A stretch of 64,000 nt of DNA from the IMG/VR virus record IMGVR_UViG_3300046714_000236, positions 30,230 to 94,229 of that record. One strand, given 5' to 3'. The position numbers and the translations under genes were made by a program. The notes under the pieces were generated by a model that was given only the letters and a program-made list of their open reading frames with translations, was not told the origin of the DNA and made no database searches. Positions 1 to 7,814 of the stretch are shown in pieces. This DNA comes from a virus. How positions within the stretch are numbered: position 1 is the first letter of the stretch; the number at the start of each line of letters is the position of its first letter.

Positions 1-11
1 GGGCTAACCCA

Positions 12-200
12 ATGGAACGGTTCATCGTGTTCGAGGAAGCCGATTACGAGGGCGCCAAACTGCCGAGCAAAGCGAAGAGCTTCGCGACACTCGAAGAAGC
101 GCGCGAGTACGCACGCAGCCCAGAAGCGGCGAGATGGGCCGACCTGTTCGAGATCTTCGACTGCGACGAGCGCCGCGTTGTCGAGACTCTCACCCGATGA
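12..200 (+). CDS. Small acidic hypothetical protein
   Basis: A 62-residue acidic protein with balanced composition and no known motif that I recognise. It is one of only two plus-strand genes I accept here. It runs head-on into the spike gene and overlaps its 3' end by 11 bp. Its reading frame looks protein-like rather than like the arginine-rich shadows of minus-strand genes. The start ATG is 11 bases from the window edge, so the upstream signal cannot be judged and an earlier start is possible. Confidence 0.55.
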   Translation: MERFIVFEEADYEGAKLPSKAKSFATLEEAREYARSPEAARWADLFEIFDCDERRVVETLTR

Positions 201-1212
201 GCAGCCCGGGAGATCCGATCCCCGGGAGTAGCTGCCCCGTCGGCGTGTTCGGCTTCTGCGTCGCCGTCGCGAACGCCGCCTGAATCCCCGCGCTCACCGC
301 AGGCGAGATCGGCGTCGTCTGCGCGATCGGGAGCGCCGCGATCAGCTTGTCACTGTTCGCCGTGAGCAGCGTGAGGATCGCCGCGCCCACTGCTTGCGCC
401 GTCACCGTCGGGATCGGAATCAGGATCGTCGAGAGCGCCGTACCCACCGCGAAGAGCAGCGAGAAGAACGCCTCCGTTGTCAGCACGTGTTCGAGCGGAG
501 GATTCGCCGCCGTGCTGATCGTGAACACGCCCGGGATGACGAGCGTGCTCTGCTCGGGGCTCGCGTCGCTCGCGCTCATCGTGAAGATCGCATCTCCGAT
601 CTGCAGCACGCCGTGCCGCCCGGTGAAATCGATCTGGAAAAGAAACTCGGGCGGAGTGTCCGCCGTCTGCGGGCCCTGCACTTGAAACGCATCGGGCGAG
701 ATCTGGATCGCCGCGTTCTCCGCATCCTTCAGCGTGATCGATCCGTCGACGGCGATCTGAATGAACGCGCCCGTGAGCGCGCTCCGCCACGTGATGGGCC
801 CCGCGAACTCTTCGATCGCCGGAGTGCGCCGCCGCTTGAACGCAAAGTTGTTCAGCTTCGGGTCCTGCCCCGCAACGCTCGTCATCGGGAATTTGTCGAT
901 CGCGTTGTTCAGCCGGTGCGTGATCACCGAGTCGCGCTCGCTGCCGCCGACGTGCTCGACGAGCACCTCATCGTTCTCGATGAACGGGAAGTATTCCGCC
1001 TCGCCATTACCCGCGACGCTCGAACCGATCCGCGCGTACACCTGCCGAAACGACGGATGGAGCGTGACCTTCACGAACACTTGCCCGCGCTCTTCGTCGA
1101 ACGTCACCGGGTCGCCGTCGCCGAAGCCGACCGTGCCGTACGAGTTCCAAGAATGCCCGGGCCCGTCGGTTGCCTCGTGCGCCGTGCGCGCGTCGAACGG
1201 GAAGTGCCTCAT
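190..1212 (-). CDS. Baseplate spike / assembly protein V-like
   Basis: A 340-residue protein likely forming the central spike or baseplate assembly protein (P2 gpV/Mu gp45 type). Residues about 20-115 look like the OB-fold of that family: a beta-rich stretch ending in a 'D-E-V-L-V-E' strand, followed by a V-I-T-x-R-L-N-N strand as in spike proteins. The C-terminal part has regular beta-rich T/D/G patterns and a hydrophobic Ala/Leu/Ile-rich tail. The ATG overlaps the upstream hub stop (ATGA), which fixes the start and indicates translational coupling. Function is inferred from pattern and position beside the hub. Confidence 0.6.
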   Translation of the reverse strand: MRHFPFDARTAHEATDGPGHSWNSYGTVGFGDGDPVTFDEERGQVFVKVTLHPSFRQVYARIGSSVAGNGEAEYFPFIENDEVLVEHVGGSERDSVITHRLNNAIDKFPMTSVAGQDPKLNNFAFKRRRTPAIEEFAGPITWRSALTGAFIQIAVDGSITLKDAENAAIQISPDAFQVQGPQTADTPPEFLFQIDFTGRHGVLQIGDAIFTMSASDASPEQSTLVIPGVFTISTAANPPLEHVLTTEAFFSLLFAVGTALSTILIPIPTVTAQAVGAAILTLLTANSDKLIAALPIAQTTPISPAVSAGIQAAFATATQKPNTPTGQLLPGIGSPGLLIG

Positions 1213-2984
1213 GAGTTGTCCTCCACGACGACGGGAACCGGCACAGGAGCGAGCTCGCTTTCCGCAGGCGTGATCTCCTGCCCCTCGGGAAGCGACGCGT
1301 CCGCGCGCACTTCCACGTAGTTGATGCACCCCACTTCGAGCTTCACGCCCGAGTCCTGATCCCAATCCGTCGACACCGTCTTCAGGCGGAACGTGCGCGG
1401 GAACCCGATCGCGCTGTACGCCTTCGCGTACGCACCCGCGAAGTCTTCGGAGAACCCGAGCGCGATGAGCTTCTGCGCCTGCGCACTCTCGCTCGCCACC
1501 GCCACCACCGTGTTCAAGTTGTCGTCCTCTTTCGCCTGCGAAGTGATCACGTCGACGGAGTCACCCGGGATCGCGTCGAGCATGTCGGGGTCGATGTTGC
1601 TGCCGCCGAGCGATCCGAGATTGCGTGTGAGCATCGTCACCGCGATCTCGTTCCGCCCCCACACCTCGTAAGCGCTCTGAGCGAGAAGCCGGAGCGTGTC
1701 TTCGCTGCCGATCCCCGAGACGCGCACGACTTGATACTTCTGATCCGCGTTCTGCCCGGGCAGGAGCTTGCTCTGTCGATCGATCTTCGCGGGGTACCGC
1801 ACGACGAGCGTCTTCTTCCGGTCGGGCAGGTACGAACGAACCTCGACGTTGAACGGCGCCGCCTTCGTGAAGTGCCGCTCCATGTCGTATTCCGAAATGT
1901 TCTCGCCGTACAAATAGGTCCGCGATCGGAGCTCCGTTCCGTCGGGCAGGAGCCGCCCCGTGAAGACGTCATCCGTGCGCCCCGAGTAGCCCGCCGCGTA
2001 CAGCGTCCGCGCGCGCTGCACGATCACCGTCGTCCCCTCGATGCGCACCGTGTGCCCGAGCGCGCCCACGACGTCCGTGATGTAGTCCCACGTGCTGAGC
2101 TTCTGCGAGCTCGCTGCCCCCGCGCCCGCGCCGCCCACCGGCGTGGGCCCGAGCTTCGGGGGATAGGCGTTCCGCCCGAGCACTGTCGCGAGGTTCGGGA
2201 TCTTGCTCCGCGCCACTGCAGGCCGGTACTCCACCGAGAACCCGCGGAGCTGTGGGAACGCGCTCATGTACGTCGCGATCGCAAGGTCGATCGGATCGTC
2301 GACGCCGATGTAAAGACGCGGCGGAGCTTCCTGCTCGATGAGGATCCGCGTGTTGTCCGTGCACGAGAGCTCGATGATGGGCGCACCGTCGTTCGGTCGC
2401 GAGTTCCGCCAAATGTCGACCCACCCTTGAAAGCGGAGGTTCGTGCGCTGCTGCCTGCCGTCGAAGTACGTGTCCGGGATCACGTTGTACGGGAGCTGCA
2501 GCCCGTCGCTCGTCGCGTTCGCCCGGATGTTCCCCGCCACACCGAGCGCGTACTCGTCGGCGCTCACCGTGCCGAGGAAGTACTCCACCGCGCACGAGCG
2601 GATCGGCCGCGGATCGATCGGCAGATCGAGAAAGCTGATCGTCGCCTTCAGCTGATCGGCGATGCGGATCCCGTTGCGATCGTGCCGCGCGTTCTTCGGG
2701 ATGATCCCGTCGATCACGTGCGTGAGCCCGTCGTCGCTCGTCGTCTGCTTCTGCGGGCCGAGCTTCTCACCCGGCGTGTCCCCTTCCCCGAGGAGCACGA
2801 ACCCGGAACCGTCCTGCACCACGCGGAGCTTCGTCGTCGCGCCCGAGTCCTTCACGCCCGTGCGGTTCTGGCTCGGGAGCGTGGGAGGCTTCGGCGTTCC
2901 GGGCGCGCCGTAGTCTTCGAGCCGGATGATGAGTCTCAGGCGCGCGCTCGGGTAGTAGCCGCCCTTGTCGAATCCGAAGGACAC
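1209..2984 (-). CDS. Baseplate hub / late-control protein D-like
   Basis: A 591-residue, beta-rich protein placed between small accessory genes and the spike gene. Size and order (hub then spike, coupled by ATGA) fit a P2 gpD/T4 gp27-type hub that connects tube and spike. The middle part has a region around residues 300-360 resembling hub proteins: helix 'YITDVVGALG', then 'VRIEGTTVIVQRA'. The start is GTG at 2984. No enzymatic motif is visible. It could be another baseplate or tail protein of the same module. Confidence 0.55.
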   Translation of the reverse strand: MSFGFDKGGYYPSARLRLIIRLEDYGAPGTPKPPTLPSQNRTGVKDSGATTKLRVVQDGSGFVLLGEGDTPGEKLGPQKQTTSDDGLTHVIDGIIPKNARHDRNGIRIADQLKATISFLDLPIDPRPIRSCAVEYFLGTVSADEYALGVAGNIRANATSDGLQLPYNVIPDTYFDGRQQRTNLRFQGWVDIWRNSRPNDGAPIIELSCTDNTRILIEQEAPPRLYIGVDDPIDLAIATYMSAFPQLRGFSVEYRPAVARSKIPNLATVLGRNAYPPKLGPTPVGGAGAGAASSQKLSTWDYITDVVGALGHTVRIEGTTVIVQRARTLYAAGYSGRTDDVFTGRLLPDGTELRSRTYLYGENISEYDMERHFTKAAPFNVEVRSYLPDRKKTLVVRYPAKIDRQSKLLPGQNADQKYQVVRVSGIGSEDTLRLLAQSAYEVWGRNEIAVTMLTRNLGSLGGSNIDPDMLDAIPGDSVDVITSQAKEDDNLNTVVAVASESAQAQKLIALGFSEDFAGAYAKAYSAIGFPRTFRLKTVSTDWDQDSGVKLEVGCINYVEVRADASLPEGQEITPAESELAPVPVPVVVEDNS

Positions 2985-3000
2985 GCCCCGAGCTTACACG

Positions 3001-3072
3001 TCACCCGAGCACGATGGGCTCGAAGTCCGCGCAGCCCCAATCCGGCGAGACGGATCCCGTGATGTTGTTCAT
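3001..3072 (-). CDS. Mini-ORF, 23 residues, translationally coupled
   Basis: Encodes MNNITGSVSPDWGCADFEPI plus three residues. The ATG overlaps the stop of the upstream 47-residue gene (ATGA), and the stop lies 16 bp before the hub GTG. This spacing is what one expects of a real coupled cistron, but at this length chance cannot be excluded. No function is suggested. Confidence 0.35.
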   Translation of the reverse strand: MNNITGSVSPDWGCADFEPIVLG

Positions 3073-3212
3073 CGCATCGCAGCCGGATCGGAACGGAGCT
3101 GCACGAAGTGCGTGCACTCGTCGCAGCGCACGCGGCTGAATGTCATGTCGGCACCAAGCCCCGTCATCATGCAGAGCTTCGGCCTTCTGTCGTTCACGAT
3201 GTCGAGCGGCAT
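3069..3212 (-). CDS. Small Cys-containing hypothetical protein
   Basis: A 47-residue protein with a C-D-E-C pair near the middle that could bind a metal. The start ATG overlaps the upstream stop as TGATG, which selects this start over a longer in-frame extension. The C-terminus overlaps the next mini-ORF. It is one of a run of very small genes between the LysM tail protein and the hub. Function unknown. Confidence 0.5.
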   Translation of the reverse strand: MPLDIVNDRRPKLCMMTGLGADMTFSRVRCDECTHFVQLRSDPAAMR

Positions 3213-3349
3213 CAACGCGCCTTCGGGTGCGCCTTGAAGTATTCGACCTGCCCGAGCCGCTTCGCCGCCTTCTTCTTCGATCGGTACGTCCCGAGGTTCT
3301 TCCCGCTCTTCGACGTGACCTGAAACTTCGCGCCCTTCTTTTTGATCAC
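3212..3349 (-). CDS. Small lysine-rich hypothetical protein
   Basis: A 45-residue, strongly basic protein starting with GTG behind a good Shine-Dalgarno (AAAGGGAG). It begins I-K-K-K-G and carries two further Lys/Arg clusters, 'TYRSKKKAAKRLGQVEY'. The basic, compact character suggests nucleic-acid or phosphate binding, but nothing more specific can be said. It is coupled to the next gene by TGATG. Confidence 0.5.
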   Translation of the reverse strand: MIKKKGAKFQVTSKSGKNLGTYRSKKKAAKRLGQVEYFKAHPKAR

Positions 3350-3360
3350 GGCTCTCCCTT

Positions 3361-3573
3361 TCAACGATGGCGAGGCATGAGCGGCCACGGGCCCCACGGC
3401 ATCGCGATGCCGAAGAACGACGCGACAAGCCCGAGGAACCACAGGGCCACGACGACGATCGCGATCACCCGCACGGCCTGCTTCAGCCGCTCGTTGCCCG
3501 GCATGAGCACGAGCAGTCGATCGCCACCCCAAACCAAAACGGCGAGCACGAGGATCGCGAGGAGGATGTTCAT
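3361..3573 (-). CDS. Small two-segment membrane protein (holin-like topology)
   Basis: A 70-residue protein with two hydrophobic segments (about residues 2-20 and 31-53) separated by a short charged loop, LMPGNERLKQAV. This topology matches class II holins and many small phage membrane proteins. The endolysin gene is 34 kb away, so a holin role is only a possibility. The start ATG overlaps the TGA of the upstream mini-ORF and is preceded by GGCATCCTCG. Confidence 0.5.
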   Translation of the reverse strand: MNILLAILVLAVLVWGGDRLLVLMPGNERLKQAVRVIAIVVVALWFLGLVASFFGIAMPWGPWPLMPRHR

Positions 3574-3638
3574 GGGTCCGAGGATGCCACAGGAAACGAT
3601 TTGATGAACTCTTCGACGATGCCGCACGCTTCTTCCAT
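3570..3638 (-). CDS. Mini-ORF, 22 residues
   Basis: Encodes MEEACGIVEEFIKSFPVASS plus two residues. Its ATG overlaps the upstream stop (TGATG) and its stop overlaps the next start (ATGA), so it joins its neighbours without a gap. Its last codons contain the GGCATCCTC leader. A coupled peptide is plausible; expression is unproven. Confidence 0.4.
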   Translation of the reverse strand: MEEACGIVEEFIKSFPVASSDP

Positions 3639-3916
3639 CACGGCTTCTTTCCCGACTCCGCTGTCATCCCGATCGTCATGTCGCCGCCGATGTTCAACGT
3701 CGCCGCCGCGCCGCTCTTGAACGTGTCCGCAATCTTCAGCGCAACGTCCGCCCGCTTCTGCGCTGCGACCGCATCTTCCGCCATCGCATCCGCGAGCCCT
3801 TGCAGGACATGGATCGCACTCGCGTCGAACGTAGCGCCGACAGTGATCGTCGCGTCGCCGAGATTCACGGTCGTCGTGTGATGCAACGGCCCCGCGGGTT
3901 TCTTCTTTGTCGCCAT
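3638..3916 (-). CDS. Hypothetical small structural-like protein
   Basis: A 92-residue protein: basic N-terminus (MATKKKPAG), a short beta-like stretch (TTVNLGDATITVGATF), an amphipathic helix about residues 32-70, then another beta-like tail. I do not recognise the family. The start ATG at 3916 is chosen because it directly follows the palindrome and the GCGGCATCCTCG leader; the longer frame would translate through the palindrome. Confidence 0.55.
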   Translation of the reverse strand: MATKKKPAGPLHHTTTVNLGDATITVGATFDASAIHVLQGLADAMAEDAVAAQKRADVALKIADTFKSGAAATLNIGGDMTIGMTAESGKKP

Positions 3917-3921
3917 CCCCC

Positions 3922-3932
3922 GAGGATGCCGC
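3922..3932 (-). promoter_or_regulatory. GCGGCATCCTC intercistronic leader
   Basis: On the minus strand GCGGCATCCTC is followed, after GGGGG, by the ATG at 3916. No Shine-Dalgarno-like AGGAGG precedes this start. It is one of a family of near-identical leaders. Confidence 0.5.
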
Positions 3933-3955
3933 CGACCGACATCGATGTCGGTCGG
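3932..3955. repeat. Dispersed palindrome, copy 1
   Basis: A 24-bp perfect palindrome, CCG-ACCGACATCGATGTCGGT-CGG, in the gap between the RNA-like element and the 92-residue gene. Confidence 0.9.
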
Positions 3956-3959
3956 AAAA

Positions 3960-4056
3960 GGGTGGGCAGGGATTCTCACCCTGCGTTCGCGGTATTTGTG
4001 CGCACCTATTCCCGCGCTCCGACTAGGCCGGTGCCGGCATCACCGACAAGCCACCC
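3960..4056 (-). ncRNA. tRNA-like structured RNA candidate
   Basis: On the minus strand a 6-bp closing stem (GGGTGG at 4056-4051 with CCACCC at 3965-3960) encloses three hairpins. The last has a 6-bp stem GCAGGG/CCCTGC and a 7-nt loop TGAGAAT, and it directly abuts the closing stem as a T-arm does in tRNA. Inner hairpins are GCGC/GCGC (10-nt loop) and GCCG/CGGC (4-nt loop). A TTTT run follows. No anticodon fits a normal 7-nt loop, and the loop lacks the TTC of true T-loops. It may be a degenerate tRNA, a tRNA mimic or an unrelated leader structure. Confidence 0.35.
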
Positions 4057-4075
4057 GCGCAATGGAATGCCGCGC

Positions 4076-5260
4076 TCAATTGAACTGATTCAGGACCACG
4101 CGTTGCGGGAGGATGAGCGCGATCCGGGGAGGCGTGATCGTCTGCCCGGGGAGCCCGTTCGCCCGCGAGAGCTGGAAGCTCAGATCTTCCCCGTACTCCC
4201 TGAGCGAGATCGAAAGCATCGTCTCCCCCTGCTTCGGCAGATACGTCTTGATCACGTTCGCGGAACCGATCGTGCTCGGGTCGCTCGCGCTCGGCCGCGC
4301 CTGCGCTCGCCGTAGGGCCGCCATGCGCTGGAACCGGGCACTGGACGCCGCCATGAACTCCGCCTGCGTCTGCGCCCCGTGATAGTAGGAAGCCGCCCTG
4401 AGCAGGCTCCTGACGTCATTGGAGAGGCTCAGCTGCTCGGGCCCCTTCCGAGAGATCGAATCGACGAACTCGTTCGCGACCGAGACGGCATCGCTCGCCG
4501 CCGCCACGACTAGGTTCGCGACCGCGTACGGCTGGTCCCTCGCCGTCTTGATCACGTTGGTCAGGTGCCCGAGCCGATTGCTCACCGCCTGAGCGAGCCG
4601 GGAGAACTGCGACACGAACGCCCGAGGAGCGTCCGCCATGTTCTCCAGATCCCCGAGCGTGAACGTCGACGCGCTCTTCGGGTGATCGGCGTTCTCCGAG
4701 ATGATGCGCGACGCTGCCTCGTAGCCCGCTGCCGTCGCTGCCTTCAGGTTCGCGTCCCTTGCCGCCGCGAGAATGTCGTCCTGCTGATTCGGCTTCTGCG
4801 TCGTCGTGTTCCGCCCGGTCCACTCGAAGTTGATGTCCCACTGAATGTCGTTGGAACTGCGGTGCTTGAACGTCGTGGTCTCCATGCGACCGAAGCGAGT
4901 CACGCGCCGGCCCTCGTTCGCCCACACCACGACGAGCGGCTGCCCTTCGCGCTGAATGCCTTCGAGCGCGTCGCGGAGCTCGTCTGCGAACACGACGTTG
5001 CGAGACGAGCCGCCGTTCTGGGAGAAGAGACACGGCGCCGCGATGAGCCGCGTCGAGTTCCATTCCCCGTTCCACTTGCTCGGGAGCTCGATGGGAGTGA
5101 TCACGTGCTGCACGCCGTCGGGGTTACCGGGGTTCCACGTCGTGTCGATCTTCGTGCGGCTGCCCCACTCGGCCCAATTGAACGGGAGCCCGCCCCCGAT
5201 GAGATCGACCTGCCGCTTCTTACCGGAGAGCTCGCGGATCGTGATGATGCTCGTCGCCAC
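4076..5260 (-). CDS. LysM-domain tail / baseplate protein
   Basis: A 394-residue protein whose C-terminal 50 residues form a LysM-like module: 'YLPKQGETMLSISLREYGED' followed by L-x-x-A-N-G-L and a final 'ALILPQ' strand. The N-terminal 140 residues are beta-rich (F-N-W-A-E-W..., 'INFEWTG') and the middle is helical. Such proteins (T4 gp53/XkdP type) attach baseplate or tube parts, and LysM domains may contact peptidoglycan. Position in the tail module agrees. The exact role is an inference. Confidence 0.6.
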   Translation of the reverse strand: MATSIITIRELSGKKRQVDLIGGGLPFNWAEWGSRTKIDTTWNPGNPDGVQHVITPIELPSKWNGEWNSTRLIAAPCLFSQNGGSSRNVVFADELRDALEGIQREGQPLVVVWANEGRRVTRFGRMETTTFKHRSSNDIQWDINFEWTGRNTTTQKPNQQDDILAAARDANLKAATAAGYEAASRIISENADHPKSASTFTLGDLENMADAPRAFVSQFSRLAQAVSNRLGHLTNVIKTARDQPYAVANLVVAAASDAVSVANEFVDSISRKGPEQLSLSNDVRSLLRAASYYHGAQTQAEFMAASSARFQRMAALRRAQARPSASDPSTIGSANVIKTYLPKQGETMLSISLREYGEDLSFQLSRANGLPGQTITPPRIALILPQRVVLNQFN

Positions 5261-5272
5261 GCGAGGAGGATA

Positions 5273-5851
5273 TCACTCGTCGAGCCCGGGCACCGGAGGC
5301 GTCAGATCGTAGAGCGCTCGCAGCCATTCGACCGGCACCACGCAATCATCCTGCCCCGAGTGCCGCCGCTTCATCGCAACGTACTTCGTGACGAACGGCT
5401 CGATCGCGAACTCCGTCGCGCACTGCTTCTGCGAGAACTCCCGACAGAGGACCGCGACGTCGAGCGCCGACTTGTGCAGCACGTCCTCCCCGAGCAGCTC
5501 GGAGAGCTGTGCGAGCGCGAGCGAGAAGATCGACCGAAACCGGATGAGCTGATCGCGCATGAGCGTGACCGTCGGGATGCCGGTGATCTCCGGGAGCTGC
5601 GCCTCCGAGAAGAGCGGCACCGGGAAGAGCCGTTTCTGGATCTCGTTCTCGAACTTGAGCCACTCGCGCCAAGCATCCCCGCGTGCGTACTTCTCGGCCG
5701 TTGCGATGCGAACCATCTCGTCGGCCTGCCACCCCGGCACGAACCGCGCGCCGCAATCGTCACACGACCACTCGTCGTGCCGCAGCCCCGCGGACTCTCC
5801 GATCACGTGAAGACTCACACGACGGTGCGCACAGGCAGGAACGTCGGACAT
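5273..5851 (-). CDS. Zinc-finger-bearing hypothetical protein
   Basis: A 192-residue protein. Residues about 7-38 contain C-x-H, then 'EWSCDDCGARFVPGW', a likely zinc-binding knuckle. The rest is helical with the pattern 'MRDQLIRFRSIFSLALAQL'. The start at 5851 follows copy 2 of the palindrome and a GCGGCATCCTC leader; a longer in-frame reading would run through the palindrome. Sits among accessory genes upstream of the LysM tail gene. Function unknown. Confidence 0.5.
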   Translation of the reverse strand: MSDVPACAHRRVSLHVIGESAGLRHDEWSCDDCGARFVPGWQADEMVRIATAEKYARGDAWREWLKFENEIQKRLFPVPLFSEAQLPEITGIPTVTLMRDQLIRFRSIFSLALAQLSELLGEDVLHKSALDVAVLCREFSQKQCATEFAIEPFVTKYVAMKRRHSGQDDCVVPVEWLRALYDLTPPVPGLDE

Positions 5852-5856
5852 GCCCC

Positions 5857-5867
5857 GAGGATGCCGC
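5857..5867 (-). promoter_or_regulatory. GCGGCATCCTC intercistronic leader
   Basis: GCGGCATCCTC, then GGGGC, then ATG at 5851. It directly follows the palindrome core, with no Shine-Dalgarno. Confidence 0.5.
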
Positions 5868-5883
5868 CCGACATCGATGTCGG
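5868..5883. repeat. Dispersed palindrome, copy 2
   Basis: The 16-bp core CCGACATCGATGTCGG occupies almost half of a 35-bp gap between two genes. Confidence 0.85.
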
Positions 5884-5886
5884 TCC

Positions 5887-6525
5887 TCAGTCCCCGAGCA
5901 TCTCGCGCATCCAATTGTTCAACTTGGCCTGCATGAACCCGAGCATCTCGAACCACGGCACGCGAGGGGGCGAGCGCGTGTCGGCGTTCGCGTTGACGAT
6001 GATCTTCATCCCGACCGCACGGCGCGCCGAGAAGATCACGATCCTGTCGTCCTCGCGAACGGCTTCCTCGAACCGGGCTCGAAGATCTTCGATGTCCTTC
6101 GCTTCCCACGCCGCCGTCCCGTCGACGACGGAGAGCGAGGGAGCTTCGGGCATCCGCGGCAACTCGTCGGTGTACGCGCTCCGTTCCAGATCGCGTCGCA
6201 CCTCGGGCGAGTTCACGATCCGCCTGAAGTTCGCGAGCCCTTCCGCGCGCCGTTCGTCGGTGAGCCTCGGCCCTTCGTTGATCGTCACCGCCGCGATGCG
6301 TTCGACCACGCCCGGCCGCGGAGCTCCCTGCGCTCCGCGCTCGTACGCTTCGGCAGTCTTCGCCGTGAGCGTGTCGATCAGTGCGAGCAGTTCAGCAAAC
6401 TCGATCGCGCGATTGCAGACCGCGCACCGCGCGCCTTCCTTCGTGTAGTGCCCCGTCAGCGTCCGCACTTCGATCCGCCCCGGACACGGGAGCAAGCTTC
6501 GCCGGTCGAGCGCCCCGCAGATCAT
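5887..6525 (-). CDS. Zinc-ribbon hypothetical protein
   Basis: A 212-residue protein. The N-terminus has paired cysteines (C3, C12 in 'LLPCPG', then 'ARCAVCNRAIEF' near residue 35), consistent with a zinc ribbon. The rest is charged and helical with an internal beta-like segment 'RIVIFSARRAVGMKIIVNAN'. The start overlaps the upstream stop by four bases. I do not recognise a family. Confidence 0.5.
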   Translation of the reverse strand: MICGALDRRSLLPCPGRIEVRTLTGHYTKEGARCAVCNRAIEFAELLALIDTLTAKTAEAYERGAQGAPRPGVVERIAAVTINEGPRLTDERRAEGLANFRRIVNSPEVRRDLERSAYTDELPRMPEAPSLSVVDGTAAWEAKDIEDLRARFEEAVREDDRIVIFSARRAVGMKIIVNANADTRSPPRVPWFEMLGFMQAKLNNWMREMLGD

Positions 6526-6827
6526 GAACGGAGCTCCGGAAAGATGTTGGTTGGATCCCACTTCACCTCGCCGCGCTTCACCGCCATCCGCATCCCGAGC
6601 GGGGGCTTCACTCGCATGAGCCATTCGGCCATGCCGCCGTTCTTCCACATCACTCCACCGAGCGTCGTCGCGAACTCTTTGAGCGCCATGTCCGTGCGCG
6701 TCTTCAGCGCTGCGATCCGCGCGTCCCTCGGTTGCATGAAGACCAGCGCGTCCATCGCGTACCCGACCTTCCGCGAAAGCGCTCGCCTGCGCCTGAGCCG
6801 CTGTCGTTCGCGTTCTACTTTTCCCAT
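6522..6827 (-). CDS. Basic hypothetical protein
   Basis: A 101-residue protein with a very basic N-terminus (MGKVERERQRLRRRRALSRK), a short helix, then 'GGVMWKNGGMAEWLMRVKPP'. The start overlaps the 3' end of the upstream gene by 13 bp and its stop overlaps the next start (ATGA). Possibly nucleic-acid binding; not recognised. Confidence 0.5.
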   Translation of the reverse strand: MGKVERERQRLRRRRALSRKVGYAMDALVFMQPRDARIAALKTRTDMALKEFATTLGGVMWKNGGMAEWLMRVKPPLGMRMAVKRGEVKWDPTNIFPELRS

Positions 6828-7090
6828 GGCAGCTTTACCTTGGATGCCGCCGCCCGCTGCCGCGCCTGCTTCTCAGGGCTCATCGCGCTGAAGATGTTCT
6901 CGCTCGGCGCCGTCTGGATCCCGAGTCGCTCAGCGACGCCGCGGATCCACTGAGCTTGCTTCACCGTGAGCGCGTAGCCCTGCGAGTCCATGCGCCCGAA
7001 CGCTTCGCGCTGCGCATCGGTGAGCCGCTCAGCGAGTTCGGTTTCGAGCAGCTTCGTGAGCAGCTCGGCGTCCGTGAGCGGCTTGCTCAT
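6815..7090 (-). CDS. Helical hypothetical protein
   Basis: A 91-residue, largely alpha-helical protein: two acidic/leucine-rich helices (about residues 5-32), then a segment 'LTVKQAQWIRGVAERLGI' that resembles small phage proteins with a helical hairpin. C-terminus basic. Starts four bases inside the preceding stop (ATGA). Function unknown. Confidence 0.5.
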   Translation of the reverse strand: MSKPLTDAELLTKLLETELAERLTDAQREAFGRMDSQGYALTVKQAQWIRGVAERLGIQTAPSENIFSAMSPEKQARQRAAASKVKLPWEK

Positions 7091-7617
7091 CGCTGCGCCT
7101 CGCGCTGCTTCTGCTCAGCGGCATCGGCGAACCGGATCACCGCCTGCGCCATCATCCGATGTATGGCGAGCACGGTGCGGTAATCCGTCACGCACAGGAA
7201 CTCGTCCGTGAAGATCCGGTCCATCGCGTAGCGCTCGCCGCGGATCATGATGTACCGGCGATACAGATTCGCCATGCGATGCACGTCGCCGCCATGCAAC
7301 TCGACCGGCGCTTCGTCGATCGGCTCCTGCCGTGTCGGCCGCGTCGTGTTCGCCTGCACCCGCGTCCGGTTGATCCACGGCTCGTCGATCCGGTTCCAAT
7401 AGACCTGCCCAAACTCCTGCGACTTCGAGAGCGCTTCGATCGCAACGCCGATCGGGTCTTTGACGATGATCGGATCGGGATGGTCCTCGCGCCACCACGC
7501 TTGCACCCGACGCGCGAAGAGCTGCAGCGCTTTCAGGATGGGCCGCATCCGCGACCGCAGGCGCCGCCGTGCGAGCTTGTCGACGTGCTGCCGCTTCTTC
7601 AATGCGAGCCGGGTCAT
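7087..7617 (-). CDS. Basic hypothetical protein
   Basis: A 176-residue protein. The first 45 residues are very basic and helical (LKKRQHVDKLARRRLRSRMR), then a mixed region containing 'DPIIVKDPIGVAIEAL', and a C-terminal helix. Coupled by four-base overlaps on both sides. The basic N-terminus could bind DNA or RNA. No family is recognised. Confidence 0.45.
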   Translation of the reverse strand: MTRLALKKRQHVDKLARRRLRSRMRPILKALQLFARRVQAWWREDHPDPIIVKDPIGVAIEALSKSQEFGQVYWNRIDEPWINRTRVQANTTRPTRQEPIDEAPVELHGGDVHRMANLYRRYIMIRGERYAMDRIFTDEFLCVTDYRTVLAIHRMMAQAVIRFADAAEQKQREAQR

Positions 7618-7814
7618 CGGTGCTCAGGGCACCGAGCCGCGCCCGTGGTGTCGTCGACTTCCCACCCGCGGAGAGCGGGCGGGAGCCGCGCCTCGAACTC
7701 GTAGTGCCCCACCTCGTTCCCGTAACGCTTCGTGAGCGTGCACGCCGCGCGGAACTCAATCGAGCACGAGCACCCGGGTGCGTCGCACGTGACCAGGATC
7801 GGGATGGTGATCAT
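7614..7814 (-). CDS. Small Cys-rich hypothetical protein
   Basis: A 66-residue protein with C-D-A-P-G-C-S-C near the N-terminus and a single C-P-E-H at the C-terminus. This is the pattern of a small zinc-binding fold (C-x4-C-x-C ... C-x2-H) around a central beta hairpin. The start overlaps the upstream stop (ATGA). Many phages carry such small zinc proteins; the role here is unknown. Confidence 0.5.
   Translation of the reverse strand: MITIPILVTCDAPGCSCSIEFRAACTLTKRYGNEVGHYEFEARLPPALRGWEVDDTTGAARCPEHR

Noticed and set aside
3960-4056. Cobalamin riboswitch
   Set aside because: A GGGAA and a GGTG-like element are present, but the B12 box and overall order are missing and the downstream gene has no link to cobalamin.
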